A stretch of 47,404 nucleotides of DNA from UBA5972 sp964588725 (GCA_964588725.1 CAZPQL010000016.1:1-47404), one strand, 5' to 3'. Positions 17,365 through 26,253 are shown, counted from the first letter of the stretch. Made by a program: numbers and translations. The notes: generated by a model from the letters alone, not told the origin.

Positions 17365-18060
17365 TTAGTCCTCTATATCATTGCTAGTGGCATTTAAACC
17401 TTTCCATAGACCTTCTGCCATTAAAAAATCCTCCTCGGTATCAATATCAATAAGCTCTATATTGCTATCCAGCTCAATTAGATTTAATTTGCTCCAATCC
17501 CAATAACGACCATGCTTAAAAAAGTACTCTCTGTTAAAAAAATACAAAGCGTTTGCAAACTCATATATCGGCTCAACAGTTTTTGTATTTAAATTTTTCA
17601 AACTCTCTGGAAAGTTTAATGCCTGCTTGCTAGAATTGAAAAAATAATTATTACGCCTAATTACTGCTGCAGACGGCTGCAATCCACCCTGTACAACATT
17701 ATTTAAGAAACCTAAAATAGTTTTTTTTTCTAAAAAAGGAAGGCATCCATTGATTAAAAGCAGGTAATCGTATTTAACATTACGCAAAAAAGACAAACAC
17801 TCAGTTTGAGGCTCATCTATCGTTACAGACTTATGCGTTCTCTGCACAAACTCAACTCCGTGCTCTTTACATTTCTTTTCAAATTCTGGATCATGTCCGG
17901 CAAAAAAAACATTTTGATCGATATCACTTAATTTTTCTAGCAACACATCGGCAATCGTAGTCTGGTCGAAATCTCTCAACATTTTGTTTGGGCATCTTTG
18001 ACTCTGTTTTCGCCCATAAGAAAAAATTCCAATATTATGCTTCGACAGTGTGTTTTTCAT
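17365..18060 (-). CDS. Cytidylyltransferase-like (CMP-sugar synthetase-like) protein
   Basis: A 231-residue protein resembling the acylneuraminate cytidylyltransferase family. The N-terminal nucleotide-binding loop survives as GRKQSQRCPNKML at 16-28, compared with RGGSKRIPRKN in PseF. A central YDYLLLINGCLPFLEKKTI resembles the substrate loop, and IELIDIDTEEDF near the C-terminus matches the D-x-D-x-x-E-D end of the family. The loop has lost the Gly-Gly-Ser core, so activity is uncertain. Its start overlaps the GT2-cytidylyltransferase fusion by 4 bases. It might activate, or merely bind, a nonulosonic acid-like sugar. Confidence 0.62.
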   Translation of the reverse strand: MKNTLSKHNIGIFSYGRKQSQRCPNKMLRDFDQTTIADVLLEKLSDIDQNVFFAGHDPEFEKKCKEHGVEFVQRTHKSVTIDEPQTECLSFLRNVKYDYLLLINGCLPFLEKKTILGFLNNVVQGGLQPSAAVIRRNNYFFNSSKQALNFPESLKNLNTKTVEPIYEFANALYFFNREYFFKHGRYWDWSKLNLIELDSNIELIDIDTEEDFLMAEGLWKGLNATSNDIED

Positions 18061-19427
18061 TGTTTCTTATCTCCATATATAGTTTCAGATATAAATAAAT
18101 CTTGTTGACTGTTAATATACCAAGTCTCGTCTCCTGGCGATATTGTACTTACAATACTTGAGCCAGTATGGCTACCTCTACTAATTACACTATTTTTAAC
18201 AGCAATACATGTTTTGGTATCTAAGTACAGAGTGTCAAAATCAGACATCATAAACCCTTTGTAATTTATTTGCATAAGACCGTGTGGAGTTTTCTCAAAA
18301 AGAGTCGATTCAACTTCTTTAACAAGAATACTACTATCAGAATCGTTAAATATTAAGCTATAAACAACCTCTTCCATGGTTTTCGCTCTAACAAATGGGG
18401 CTTGAATGATAGACAAAACAGAAATACCAGAAAAATCTGGATCATATTCCCTTATCAACTCTTCTATTATGTGAGCAACAGGTCTGGATCTAATTGTAGA
18501 TTCCGAACTCCTCTTTTTAAATATTATTCTACTATCTGTATATTTTTCCAAATACTGCCTAACCTCTAAATTATCCGAAGAGACAACAATAAAATCGAAC
18601 AAACTAGAATTTAGGCACCTCTCTACAGCTATATCAAGCAATGTTTTATTAGTAATCTTCTGTTTCCACAAATTCGGAACAAAGTCATAATTTTCTCTAC
18701 ATAAAATGATGGCTATAATTGGCCTACTCCCAGCAATCTTATCAATAGATGCGTCTTTTTTTATTTCTCGTCTGGCATTAAGAATAAACTCCCTATCTCC
18801 AGTTAAATTCTTCCCATGTCTTCTATAATAAAAAAGAGGAATATTTACATTTTCAGCTTTAAATTGATGACGGATCTTGCTCCACAAATCCAACCCATCT
18901 TGAGCGCCGAGATCAGACCTATACCCCCCTATCTCTTGCAATACACCCTTGCGAATCATTGTGCATGCTCCATTTGGAGGTGAATCTAGCATATGATTAG
19001 CATAATAAATAGGCTGAATCCTTTCCTGCGCATAAACAAATCCATGTTCATCCATTAAAAAATAATCAGGAAAAACTAATGCGATATCAGGTCTTCTTTC
19101 TAGGTAATTACTTAGAACTAGTAGCGCATTATCATCAAAAACATCATCAGCATCTAGTCTTACAATATATTTCCCTTTGGCTTTGCTAATTGCAAAATTT
19201 GCAACTTCTGGCAATCCGATATGCTCTGTGTGATACAGTTTGACTTTAGGATTTCCACAATATAACTTCATAACTTCAACCGAATTATCTGTTGATTTCT
19301 CGTCTATAAGAAGCAACTCCCAAGAATCAAATGTTTGTCTTAATACACTTTCGATCGCTTCAGATAAAAATCTTCCATAATTATGCGACGGCATATATAC
19401 AGTAACTAATGGAGGGCTGATATTCAT
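18057..19427 (-). CDS. Two-domain protein: GT2 glycosyltransferase fused to a cytidylyltransferase-like domain
   Basis: A 456-residue protein with two parts. Residues 1-220 form a GT2 enzyme: LVTVYMPSHNYG at 7-18, an IDEKSTDNS equivalent of the NDGSTD loop and metal motif DADD at 92-95. Residues from about 230 to the end resemble nucleotidyltransferases of the CMP-sialate synthetase group: RPIIAIILCREN, then LWKQKITNKTLLDIAVERCLNS and VVSSDNLEVRQYL, followed by SRPVAHIIEELI and SIIQAPFVRAKT. The usual RGGSKRIPRKN loop is altered. It lies between another cytidylyltransferase-like gene and a deacetylase. The fusion could couple sugar activation with transfer; this is inference. Confidence 0.7.
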   Translation of the reverse strand: MNISPPLVTVYMPSHNYGRFLSEAIESVLRQTFDSWELLLIDEKSTDNSVEVMKLYCGNPKVKLYHTEHIGLPEVANFAISKAKGKYIVRLDADDVFDDNALLVLSNYLERRPDIALVFPDYFLMDEHGFVYAQERIQPIYYANHMLDSPPNGACTMIRKGVLQEIGGYRSDLGAQDGLDLWSKIRHQFKAENVNIPLFYYRRHGKNLTGDREFILNARREIKKDASIDKIAGSRPIIAIILCRENYDFVPNLWKQKITNKTLLDIAVERCLNSSLFDFIVVSSDNLEVRQYLEKYTDSRIIFKKRSSESTIRSRPVAHIIEELIREYDPDFSGISVLSIIQAPFVRAKTMEEVVYSLIFNDSDSSILVKEVESTLFEKTPHGLMQINYKGFMMSDFDTLYLDTKTCIAVKNSVISRGSHTGSSIVSTISPGDETWYINSQQDLFISETIYGDKKQ

Positions 19428-20359
19428 TTTATTTGACTCTCTATCTTGTATGGAAATTTTATATTGGCCATGCCAACCATAATACGCTTCAAATGAAATA
19501 AATCATCGCCAAGAGTATTTATTCCGTTAATCGCTGTAGGGCAACATTTAATGCCATTTTCTTGCAAGAATAAAATTACTTCATTATTAAAATGATTACT
19601 TTGCCCTTCTGGATATGAATAATTCTCAACCACTTCTCCAAGATTTTCCTCTAGCTCTTCTATTGAACATCGTATTTGTTGACGCATTTCATCACGAGAC
19701 AAGTATGATAGCGTATCATGTGTAACATTGTGCCCTCCAAAAGTAAACAAGGGGTCAGAATTCATTTCTTGAACCTCTTCCCATGTCATAGCCCTATAGT
19801 TTGGGCCTTGATTCACACTTGGAATTACGCCTGTTTCATAAGAAACCATTTCAACAACTTTATCTTTCTTGCTGGGGTGTATATTCTTGCAATATTTTTT
19901 TATTTTTTTTAAAGCTTCAATCTTGTATTCATTATCACTCAAATTAAAAACGCACTGATCATCCCCAAGGAAAACGGCTATCTCCGTTTTATGTGTAAGA
20001 TTTATACAAGACTCTAATTGATCCACCCAAAACATTTTATCTGTTCCAATAATGCCTGTAGTGATATAAAAAGTCGCAGGAATTTCAAGTGCTTTAAGTA
20101 TTGGGGCAGCAACCGAATAATTATTGGCAAAACCATCGTCAAAAGTCACCGCCACAGAATTTTTTGGAATTGATTTTTTACTCTCAAATACACTAATAAC
20201 ATCACTCATGCTTAACACATTACAATTATCTTTAATATATTGCATCTCAAATTGAAATATTTTACTGTCAATATGCTTCCCTGAATTGTTCTCGATCCCA
20301 GAACTTGTACAATTTGTTACGCCATGATATAACAAGATTTTAAGTTGATTATCAATCAT
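19424..20359 (-). CDS. Polysaccharide deacetylase (CE4/NodB domain)
   Basis: A 311-residue deacetylase with a full CE4 core: TFDDGF at 72-77 and the metal-binding pair H210/H214 in GGHNVTHDTL, with YSYPEG further on. Such enzymes remove N-acetyl groups from amino sugars. I place the start at the ATG at 20359, which gives MIDNQLKILLYHG and overlaps the upstream formyltransferase stop by 8 bases. A further upstream ATG at 20503 lies deep inside the formyltransferase gene and adds unrelated sequence. The tight pairing with a formyltransferase suggests removal of acetyl and replacement by formyl on the same amino group. No signal peptide is seen, so it would act in the cytoplasm. Confidence 0.85.
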   Translation of the reverse strand: MIDNQLKILLYHGVTNCTSSGIENNSGKHIDSKIFQFEMQYIKDNCNVLSMSDVISVFESKKSIPKNSVAVTFDDGFANNYSVAAPILKALEIPATFYITTGIIGTDKMFWVDQLESCINLTHKTEIAVFLGDDQCVFNLSDNEYKIEALKKIKKYCKNIHPSKKDKVVEMVSYETGVIPSVNQGPNYRAMTWEEVQEMNSDPLFTFGGHNVTHDTLSYLSRDEMRQQIRCSIEELEENLGEVVENYSYPEGQSNHFNNEVILFLQENGIKCCPTAINGINTLGDDLFHLKRIMVGMANIKFPYKIESQIK

Positions 20360-21080
20360 ACTGTAATTTCCAAGATTTAGTTCTGACATAATGATTAAAA
20401 TTACTTTCAGCAACGATCTTTTTCTGTGCTGCCATGGCAGAATAGTACTTTCCAGGCAGTTGTGGACTTGCCTGCACCTGTATTTTTTTGCATTTCTTAT
20501 CAAGAAAATCTAAAATTTTTTCAGTTGCTAAAAGTGTTGTATGCGCTCTTAACTCATAAATTTTACAAGATGCATGTATCTTTATAGCACCTTCGAACAC
20601 TATTGGCCCAGTATCCAAACCTTTTTCGATATAATGAAGTGTGATACCGATATTATTAAAATCATTATTATACGCAGCCCAGAGGTCACTATCTAGCCCC
20701 CTGTACTTTCTTGAAATCCCCCTGTGAATATTAATCATCCCTTCTGGAAACAAGTCGATTATATGTGTCTTTATTCGCCCACAACCAAAAACAATAGCAA
20801 AATCCACCTGATTATGTTCCAAAAATTCCTTAAATTCGAGGTTATTAATACTGGGCACTGAAAATATTGGGGCTTTAAATTGTTTAATAGAAGGGCAACC
20901 CTTAAAAAAAAAATTCTTTTCAAATAGTTTTTCTGACCTTTCAAATGCCGACCGAGTATCGTAAGGAAACTCTAACCTAGATGTCTCATACACAATAAAA
21001 GAAATGTCAAACTTCTCCTGTATTTTATTAATGAAGTAGGTGTGATGATCAGTATCAGTAGTTAAAATGCAAAACTTCAT
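20352..21080 (-). CDS. Formyltransferase family protein (N-formylation of an amino sugar)
   Basis: A 242-residue protein with the catalytic triad of N10-formyltetrahydrofolate-dependent formyltransferases: N117 and H119 in MINIHRG, and D156 in GLDTGPIV. RKYRGLDSDLWAAYNND between them matches the family. Unlike Fmt it lacks a full C-terminal tRNA-binding domain, which fits a sugar formyltransferase of the VioF/WbtJ kind. Its product could be N-formyl-quinovosamine, N-formyl-perosamine or a similar sugar. It is followed by an overlapping deacetylase and preceded by the short NeuB-like gene. Confidence 0.85.
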   Translation of the reverse strand: MKFCILTTDTDHHTYFINKIQEKFDISFIVYETSRLEFPYDTRSAFERSEKLFEKNFFFKGCPSIKQFKAPIFSVPSINNLEFKEFLEHNQVDFAIVFGCGRIKTHIIDLFPEGMINIHRGISRKYRGLDSDLWAAYNNDFNNIGITLHYIEKGLDTGPIVFEGAIKIHASCKIYELRAHTTLLATEKILDFLDKKCKKIQVQASPQLPGKYYSAMAAQKKIVAESNFNHYVRTKSWKLQYD

Positions 21081-21089
21081 AAAATTAGC

Positions 21090-21794
21090 CTATGCCATAC
21101 ACTGCTGCAAATCATCTCTAAACAAACTAAGTGTGCGTAATTCCTCAGGAGTCATACTTCCAGCATGATCAGGGCCGAAAAGCCGCTTGTTAAGAGTAAA
21201 GTGTTTTTCAATAATTTTCGCACCCCTAGATAGCGCTATCATCGGTGCCGAAATGCCAATTGTATGATCACTAAAACCATCATACTTATCAATAAAATCT
21301 ATACTTGAAAAATTTATATCTCTTAATAACGTTGGGTATTTTGAAATACAATACAAATAACTAATAGATGATTTTCCTTCAAATATTGGCAAACTTCCCT
21401 CCTCCCAAAACCCTAAAGAAACTAGGATTGGCTTACTTGTTTTTAAATACGCCTCCATTAATTCTTTGTTAAAAATTTCTCTAGAAGCTAATTTATATCT
21501 ATCAACACAAACCTCTTCCAGCCATTCTACAAATCTTGGGTGAAAGGCTGACACCATAAATTCAATACCTGCCTCTTTACACGTCTCGGAGAGTAGCCAG
21601 AGGCTGTCTTTGTCTAATTGTGTTTTTAAATTGTAATCAAACCACTCATTATCAACCTTTCCAAACGTTTCTTCTGCCGAAAATATTTGAAACTTAGCTA
21701 CATCCGCCCCATTTTCACTAGCAGCAAAAATTAATTCTTTTGCCAGACCCATATCTCCATTGTGATTCTGACCAATTTCAGCAATTATTTCCAT
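21090..21794 (-). CDS. Short NeuB-family synthase (catalytic barrel only, no SAF domain)
   Basis: A 234-residue protein covering only the TIM-barrel part of sialic acid-type synthases, which condense a six-carbon amino sugar with phosphoenolpyruvate. Family motifs are in order: AEIGQNHNGD at 5-14, AKFQIF at 33-38, YKLASREI at 100-107, KPILVSLG at 121-128, SDHTIG at 175-180, IIEKHFT at 194-200 and GPDHAGS at 207-213. The GPDH form resembles NeuB/LegI rather than the PseI encoded at 28450-29511 (GPDD). Full-length members have about 340 residues with a C-terminal SAF domain; here the frame stops right after the barrel. The start at 21794 has GGAG eight bases upstream and an ATGA overlap with asnB. 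Activity is uncertain because the missing domain closes the partner's active site in known dimers. Confidence 0.82.
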   Translation of the reverse strand: MEIIAEIGQNHNGDMGLAKELIFAASENGADVAKFQIFSAEETFGKVDNEWFDYNLKTQLDKDSLWLLSETCKEAGIEFMVSAFHPRFVEWLEEVCVDRYKLASREIFNKELMEAYLKTSKPILVSLGFWEEGSLPIFEGKSSISYLYCISKYPTLLRDINFSSIDFIDKYDGFSDHTIGISAPMIALSRGAKIIEKHFTLNKRLFGPDHAGSMTPEELRTLSLFRDDLQQCMA

Positions 21795-23653
21795 CAAAAA
21801 CTCTCCAACCATAAATTTAAAGTTACCAACGAGAAAATAGTTGGCCCATTTTGCTTATCTGTATCTTCTAACATTTTCAAAGCAAACTCTCTACTACTGC
21901 TTGTAATAATACCAAAATCCATCAGCTTAGAATCGCGTGAGAATGCTTGATCAAAGAGATCAAACCATTCACCTCTTAACCAATGATCAACAGGTATATT
22001 AAATCCGTGTTTTTCTCTATAAATTATCTCATTTGGCACCACCCCATCAAACGCTTTCTTTAACAACCACTTTGTTTCGCCGTTTCTTACCATGTGCCCA
22101 TAATTAAGCATATCTGACAACTGTAGAATCTCTTGGGAACAAAAAGGAACTCTACCTTCTACTGAGTGCGCCATTGTCATACGATCAAGCTTTTGCAACA
22201 TTTCATTTTTCAAATAAAACGACCTATCTTGCTCTATAAAAATTTCAGGGGTCCAGTGTTCGCTCTGATTGAAATTAATAAAATGCCTTTCAGAAGAGAG
22301 AGCATCTGCAAAAAAATCTCTATTTAACAAACTCTTTTTCTCTGACTCTGAGGCATAATAGTGCCATGCTAACGCTCTCCTTTGAGGATGGTACTTTGCT
22401 AACAAATTAACTTTGTCTTCAAGATTCATATCGTAAGTATTAAATGTAACATCTTCACGCAAGAGATTACCTTGACTGCTAGCATCAGGATTGTAAACCC
22501 TATCAAGATAGGGATACCAAGAATACCCGCCAAAGCACTCGTCAGCACAATCTCCAGACAAAAGTACCTTTATACCTTTACTTTCAGCCACTTCAGAAAT
22601 AGCCAATATCCCCAATCCAGATGGCACAGCAAAAGGCTGGTCAGAATATTTCACAAAATCATGTAACATTAACTTAAACGTTGAAGCATTAGCATGCACG
22701 TTGTGATGCTTTGTACCCAACTCCCTTGCATATTGAGCCGCATAAACAGATTCATCAGACTTGCCATGCCCATATGGGTCACTCATATCATCAAATGAAA
22801 CGGTAAAGGTATTCATATTTTGAAGCTGTTTTGAGGCTATAGTAGCAACAATTGAACTATCAACGCCACCGCTTAAAAAACAGCCTACAGGGACGTCAGA
22901 TATTAATCTTCTATGAACAGCACTAGTAACAATATCCCTTGTGTACTCAATTAACTCTTTTTCATTATCAAGGTCCACATCAATAGGGGAAATATAATTT
23001 ATTTTCTTTTTTCTAGCGCCATAATTATCAACAATCAGCATATGTCCACTATCAAGAGACTGTATCGATTCAAAGACTGTCTCTGGTTGCGGTATCCAAG
23101 TAAAGGTTAAAAAATCCCATAAAGACTGTGTATTTAGATTAAGCTTTAATCCCGGAAACTTGACAAGACTCCTAATTTCCGATGAGAAGACAACTTCATT
23201 ATTGGACAACATATAGTAGTATAATGGTTTTTCTCCTGGAATATCTCTCGCAAGTATCAATTTTTTTTCTTTCTCCAGCCACAAAGCTACCGCATACATT
23301 CCATCCAATTTAGAAAATAACTCTTCGCCATAAAACTCATATAAATGACAAATAACCTCTCCATCAGAATTGGTTCTAAACACCTTACCTCTTTGCTCCA
23401 ATTCTCGCCTTAATTTACGATAATTATATATTTCTCCGTTGTACATTAACACTACATTATTATCAGAGCTATATAAAGGCTGAGACCCATCGCTTATACC
23501 GTTAATACTCAACCTTCTCATTCCAGCACTATATCCATTAGCAGTATAAAACCCATCAGAATCTGGCCCTCTATGAACTAGAGAATCAACCATACTTTTA
23601 ATAAATGAGTGATTAATAGGTTTTTGAGTTTTGTAACCTGCAATACCGCACAT
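21794..23653 (-). CDS. Glutamine-dependent asparagine synthase-like amidotransferase (AsnB/WbtH type)
   Basis: A 619-residue class II amidotransferase. Cys2 is the glutaminase nucleophile (MCGIAGY), with RGPD at 28-31 and YNGEIYN at 71-77. The synthase domain has the pyrophosphate loop SGGVDSS at 261-267. In O-antigen loci such proteins (for example WbtH of Francisella) are linked to converting a hexuronic acid to its amide. A UDP-N-acetylhexosamine dehydrogenase encoded at 42020-43288 would supply the acid. It overlaps the NeuB-like gene by one base (ATGA) and follows a DUF115-like gene by 15 bases. A housekeeping asparagine role is possible but less likely here. Confidence 0.88.
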   Translation of the reverse strand: MCGIAGYKTQKPINHSFIKSMVDSLVHRGPDSDGFYTANGYSAGMRRLSINGISDGSQPLYSSDNNVVLMYNGEIYNYRKLRRELEQRGKVFRTNSDGEVICHLYEFYGEELFSKLDGMYAVALWLEKEKKLILARDIPGEKPLYYYMLSNNEVVFSSEIRSLVKFPGLKLNLNTQSLWDFLTFTWIPQPETVFESIQSLDSGHMLIVDNYGARKKKINYISPIDVDLDNEKELIEYTRDIVTSAVHRRLISDVPVGCFLSGGVDSSIVATIASKQLQNMNTFTVSFDDMSDPYGHGKSDESVYAAQYARELGTKHHNVHANASTFKLMLHDFVKYSDQPFAVPSGLGILAISEVAESKGIKVLLSGDCADECFGGYSWYPYLDRVYNPDASSQGNLLREDVTFNTYDMNLEDKVNLLAKYHPQRRALAWHYYASESEKKSLLNRDFFADALSSERHFINFNQSEHWTPEIFIEQDRSFYLKNEMLQKLDRMTMAHSVEGRVPFCSQEILQLSDMLNYGHMVRNGETKWLLKKAFDGVVPNEIIYREKHGFNIPVDHWLRGEWFDLFDQAFSRDSKLMDFGIITSSSREFALKMLEDTDKQNGPTIFSLVTLNLWLESF

Positions 23654-23668
23654 ATTTTTATATTTTAT

Positions 23669-24751
23669 TTATTTAATTGACCTGTGTAAAAATTCCTGAT
23701 AAGAAATATTCTTAATTCCAGGTATGGGGAGTGCGTATTTATACTCCTCATAAATATTCACATACTCAATGTTGGACAGATTAAAAATAACTCCACAATC
23801 CTCTAATTGAGACTTCTCTCTCATAAACTCTCCTGCCAATCCGTAGGAGTCGTGATAAAGTTTCTTGAATTTATCTGAAGAAAATAGACGATATAGATTT
23901 AGACCATACAGGTCATTATAGATAGACCGCCCTAGGCTTAACAACCCCTTTCCAAGTCCACGAGGAAAATCGTAAGAAAATGTACTGCGTGCAGCATTAA
24001 AAAACAATTTGTATTTCCTCATAGACTTGAAAGTATTTACAGATGAGTATTCAAATGCTCCCAATACAGACATGTCCATACCTATAAAAAATACCTTTTC
24101 AAAGCCCATATGAGTCAACAAGGGATATAACGATATTGCTGCGGAGTTGGCATAGCCCATATTTTTAATTGTCAGCTTGCTGTTTAGGACCTTTGGGTTT
24201 AGATAATCTTTTATATTATTAGACACACCCTCATCAACAGTATACTTATACACGCAATTATCCAACTCTAGAGTGGAAAACAGATCAGCATTGTAAGCTT
24301 TATCATACGTTATTAATGGAATATCCGGCATAGCTCTCAAAATTGAAAGGGGTGAATTTTCTAAAATCACATCTTTTTTTACTCTATATTTTTTATGAGG
24401 GTAGTCAACTCTATTAACATCTAATTTTTTTTTAAAATTATCTTTAAATTCATACCACTCATCAGCATGTTTTCTTTTTAAAAGTGGGCCAAGGTTAAAA
24501 TTACACGATACACTTTGTATAAACTGATGTTGCAATGTATTTGTGCGTGTTTTTTCAGGATAAGGCATGAAATAGTAATCTGGACTAATATTGAATTTTA
24601 AAAATTCTTTAGTAAGGGCTTTAGACTCTAAAAAAACTACATGATTTGTTTTATTGAGTAATGATAAGTTGTAATCATTCTCAAAAATAGACGGCCCCCC
24701 AAAAATTATAATAGCACTTTTTCCTTTGTGCTCATCCTTAAGTCTATGCAT
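23669..24751 (-). CDS. DUF115/Maf-like protein, possible nonulosonate transferase
   Basis: A 360-residue protein. Its start KGKSAIIIFGGPSI (9-22), the following VVFLESKALTKEFLKFNISPDYYF and, later, GFEKVFFIGMDMSV resemble the DUF115 domain of motility-associated (Maf) proteins and have some likeness to GT42 sialyltransferases. Maf proteins attach pseudaminic or legionaminic acid to flagellin in several bacteria. Next to NeuB-type and pse genes, a nonulosonic acid transferase is a reasonable guess. The acceptor is probably a glycan here, since no flagellar gene is near. Only the family likeness is visible. Confidence 0.5.
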   Translation of the reverse strand: MHRLKDEHKGKSAIIIFGGPSIFENDYNLSLLNKTNHVVFLESKALTKEFLKFNISPDYYFMPYPEKTRTNTLQHQFIQSVSCNFNLGPLLKRKHADEWYEFKDNFKKKLDVNRVDYPHKKYRVKKDVILENSPLSILRAMPDIPLITYDKAYNADLFSTLELDNCVYKYTVDEGVSNNIKDYLNPKVLNSKLTIKNMGYANSAAISLYPLLTHMGFEKVFFIGMDMSVLGAFEYSSVNTFKSMRKYKLFFNAARSTFSYDFPRGLGKGLLSLGRSIYNDLYGLNLYRLFSSDKFKKLYHDSYGLAGEFMREKSQLEDCGVIFNLSNIEYVNIYEEYKYALPIPGIKNISYQEFLHRSIK

Positions 24752-24785
24752 AATGGTATTTATTTAGACTAATTGAACGCATTTT

Positions 24786-26012
24786 TTATGTGAAAAAATC
24801 ACTCCCCAAAAGAGACCTTAAGTACTGATAGTCTTTTGCTAGCCATTTTATACGAATAAAGTCGCCATTAGGCTCTACTATCAACTTGCCTTTATAATAA
24901 ATATTGAGATAATGGCACATGCCTTCAACATCATCCTCACGTTTATATGTAATAAAATTCTTTCTAGGTCTATGGATTCCATCAAAAAACCATTTTTTAT
25001 ATCCAAGCCATGCTGGCAACATTCCCCATAACGGTTCTAACGGTGTAGCTGAAAAAGGCAAATCAGCCACACCCCAAAAGTCACCTTCCTTATATTTATC
25101 GTCCATAGATTTTAAAAAACGGTTCGAAAATAAATGCTGGCATGAACACCCATAGTAATATGGCGAATTTTCTACATGAAAATTAACGCCATTAATTAAG
25201 GTATGACATTCTCCTATTTTCTTATAACTATGACATTTCCTATTTGGATTTTCAAGAACGAATTTTCCTGTCGGATTACAAATTACCTTACGTTTTAATA
25301 AATTTATAAGAAAAAATCTTAATTTATCTACAAATGAATATACTGAACTAGGGGTGCAATAAAATGTAGCTGATACACTATCTTTGTTCCACTCTCTATA
25401 CAATTTACTAAACTTTTTGTCTTGACAAAATCGCCTAAATATTTTATTAATAATTTTCTGATGATAGAGATTCATCCCATATGTTTTACCCGGCATGGTG
25501 AATAAATTTTCCAAAAGAGCTCGGGACATAGTTCTTTTTTCATGCCCCGAACTAATGAAATCTATTTTCTGATTTTTAATAAGGGCCTTTATCGATGCTA
25601 AAACATGACTACTCGTGAAGACAAACCCTTCCATTAAAAAAAATGAATGGTTGTATCCCTTCCAAACTCCCTTTTGGATAAACTTATACCAAGCCCCTGT
25701 ATCAAGCCCATGGTCATTAGAAAACTCATGATAAGTAATTTGATAATTAGTCTTGTTAACTATGTTTAAAATTCTATTATCGTCTTCACTTAGATGAATA
25801 TTGTGTTCATTTATTTTATCTGATATTTCATAAAACTCTTGATATGACTCCTTACTTCTATTCTCTCCATTCCCTTTTATATAAATAATGTGAATGTCAA
25901 AATCATTGTCAGTCTGCATAGCAAGAGATACAAGAGACGACATTATGAGCCACGGTTTATGGTGTGCCAATATACAAATTCCAAGTTTAGTAGATTTAAC
26001 TTTTGAATTCAA
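24786..26012 (-). CDS. Putative glycosyltransferase (GT2-like), TTG start
   Basis: A 408-residue protein that opens KLGICILAHHKPWLIMSSLVSL, like the first strand and helix of GT-A enzymes, followed by DFDIHIIYIKGNG. The expected Asp motif is not obvious; HSFFLMEGFVF occupies the place. It carries several Cys residues (GCSCQH). The start codon is TTG at 26012, supported by GGAG six bases upstream; no suitable ATG lies near. Upstream is an IS3 remnant, so its promoter context may have been changed. Possibly a divergent transferase; function unproven. Confidence 0.5.
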   Translation of the reverse strand: MNSKVKSTKLGICILAHHKPWLIMSSLVSLAMQTDNDFDIHIIYIKGNGENRSKESYQEFYEISDKINEHNIHLSEDDNRILNIVNKTNYQITYHEFSNDHGLDTGAWYKFIQKGVWKGYNHSFFLMEGFVFTSSHVLASIKALIKNQKIDFISSGHEKRTMSRALLENLFTMPGKTYGMNLYHQKIINKIFRRFCQDKKFSKLYREWNKDSVSATFYCTPSSVYSFVDKLRFFLINLLKRKVICNPTGKFVLENPNRKCHSYKKIGECHTLINGVNFHVENSPYYYGCSCQHLFSNRFLKSMDDKYKEGDFWGVADLPFSATPLEPLWGMLPAWLGYKKWFFDGIHRPRKNFITYKREDDVEGMCHYLNIYYKGKLIVEPNGDFIRIKWLAKDYQYLRSLLGSDFFT

Positions 26013-26070
26013 AATTTTCTCCGAATAATTTTCCTAAAAAACACTTCTATAAATATCACAAATACAAACT

Positions 26071-26253
26071 CACTTTTTCCAATTCAGCTATTTTCTGAGC
26101 GGTATCATATGCCCAATCGATGAATGAATCCTTTTGTAGTTATAAAAGTAAATATAACTCTCTCTAAATTTTGCACAACTTCGTAATGGTTTGCAAAGTT
26201 TTGATAATTTAATCGTTCAGTCTTGAGGCTTCTAAGGAAGTGTTCCACTACAG
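26071..26253 (-). mobile_element. Remnant of an IS3-family element (3' end of orfB)
   Basis: About 183 bases match, at roughly nine positions in ten by eye, the last part of the transposase gene of the intact IS at 39710-39893, in the same orientation. Two small indels relative to the intact copy break the frame. The outer end of the IS is lost or too degraded to see. The other side breaks within the coding sequence, at the 3' end of a sulfotransferase gene. No protein is expected from it. The rest of 26013-26247 holds nothing else I can identify. Confidence 0.88.

Noticed and set aside
20360..20503. Longer deacetylase start at 20503
   Set aside because: It would overlap the formyltransferase by about 150 bases and adds sequence unlike any deacetylase.
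26071..26253. Remnant as a functional transposase gene
   Set aside because: Only the 3' end of orfB is left and two indels break the frame.
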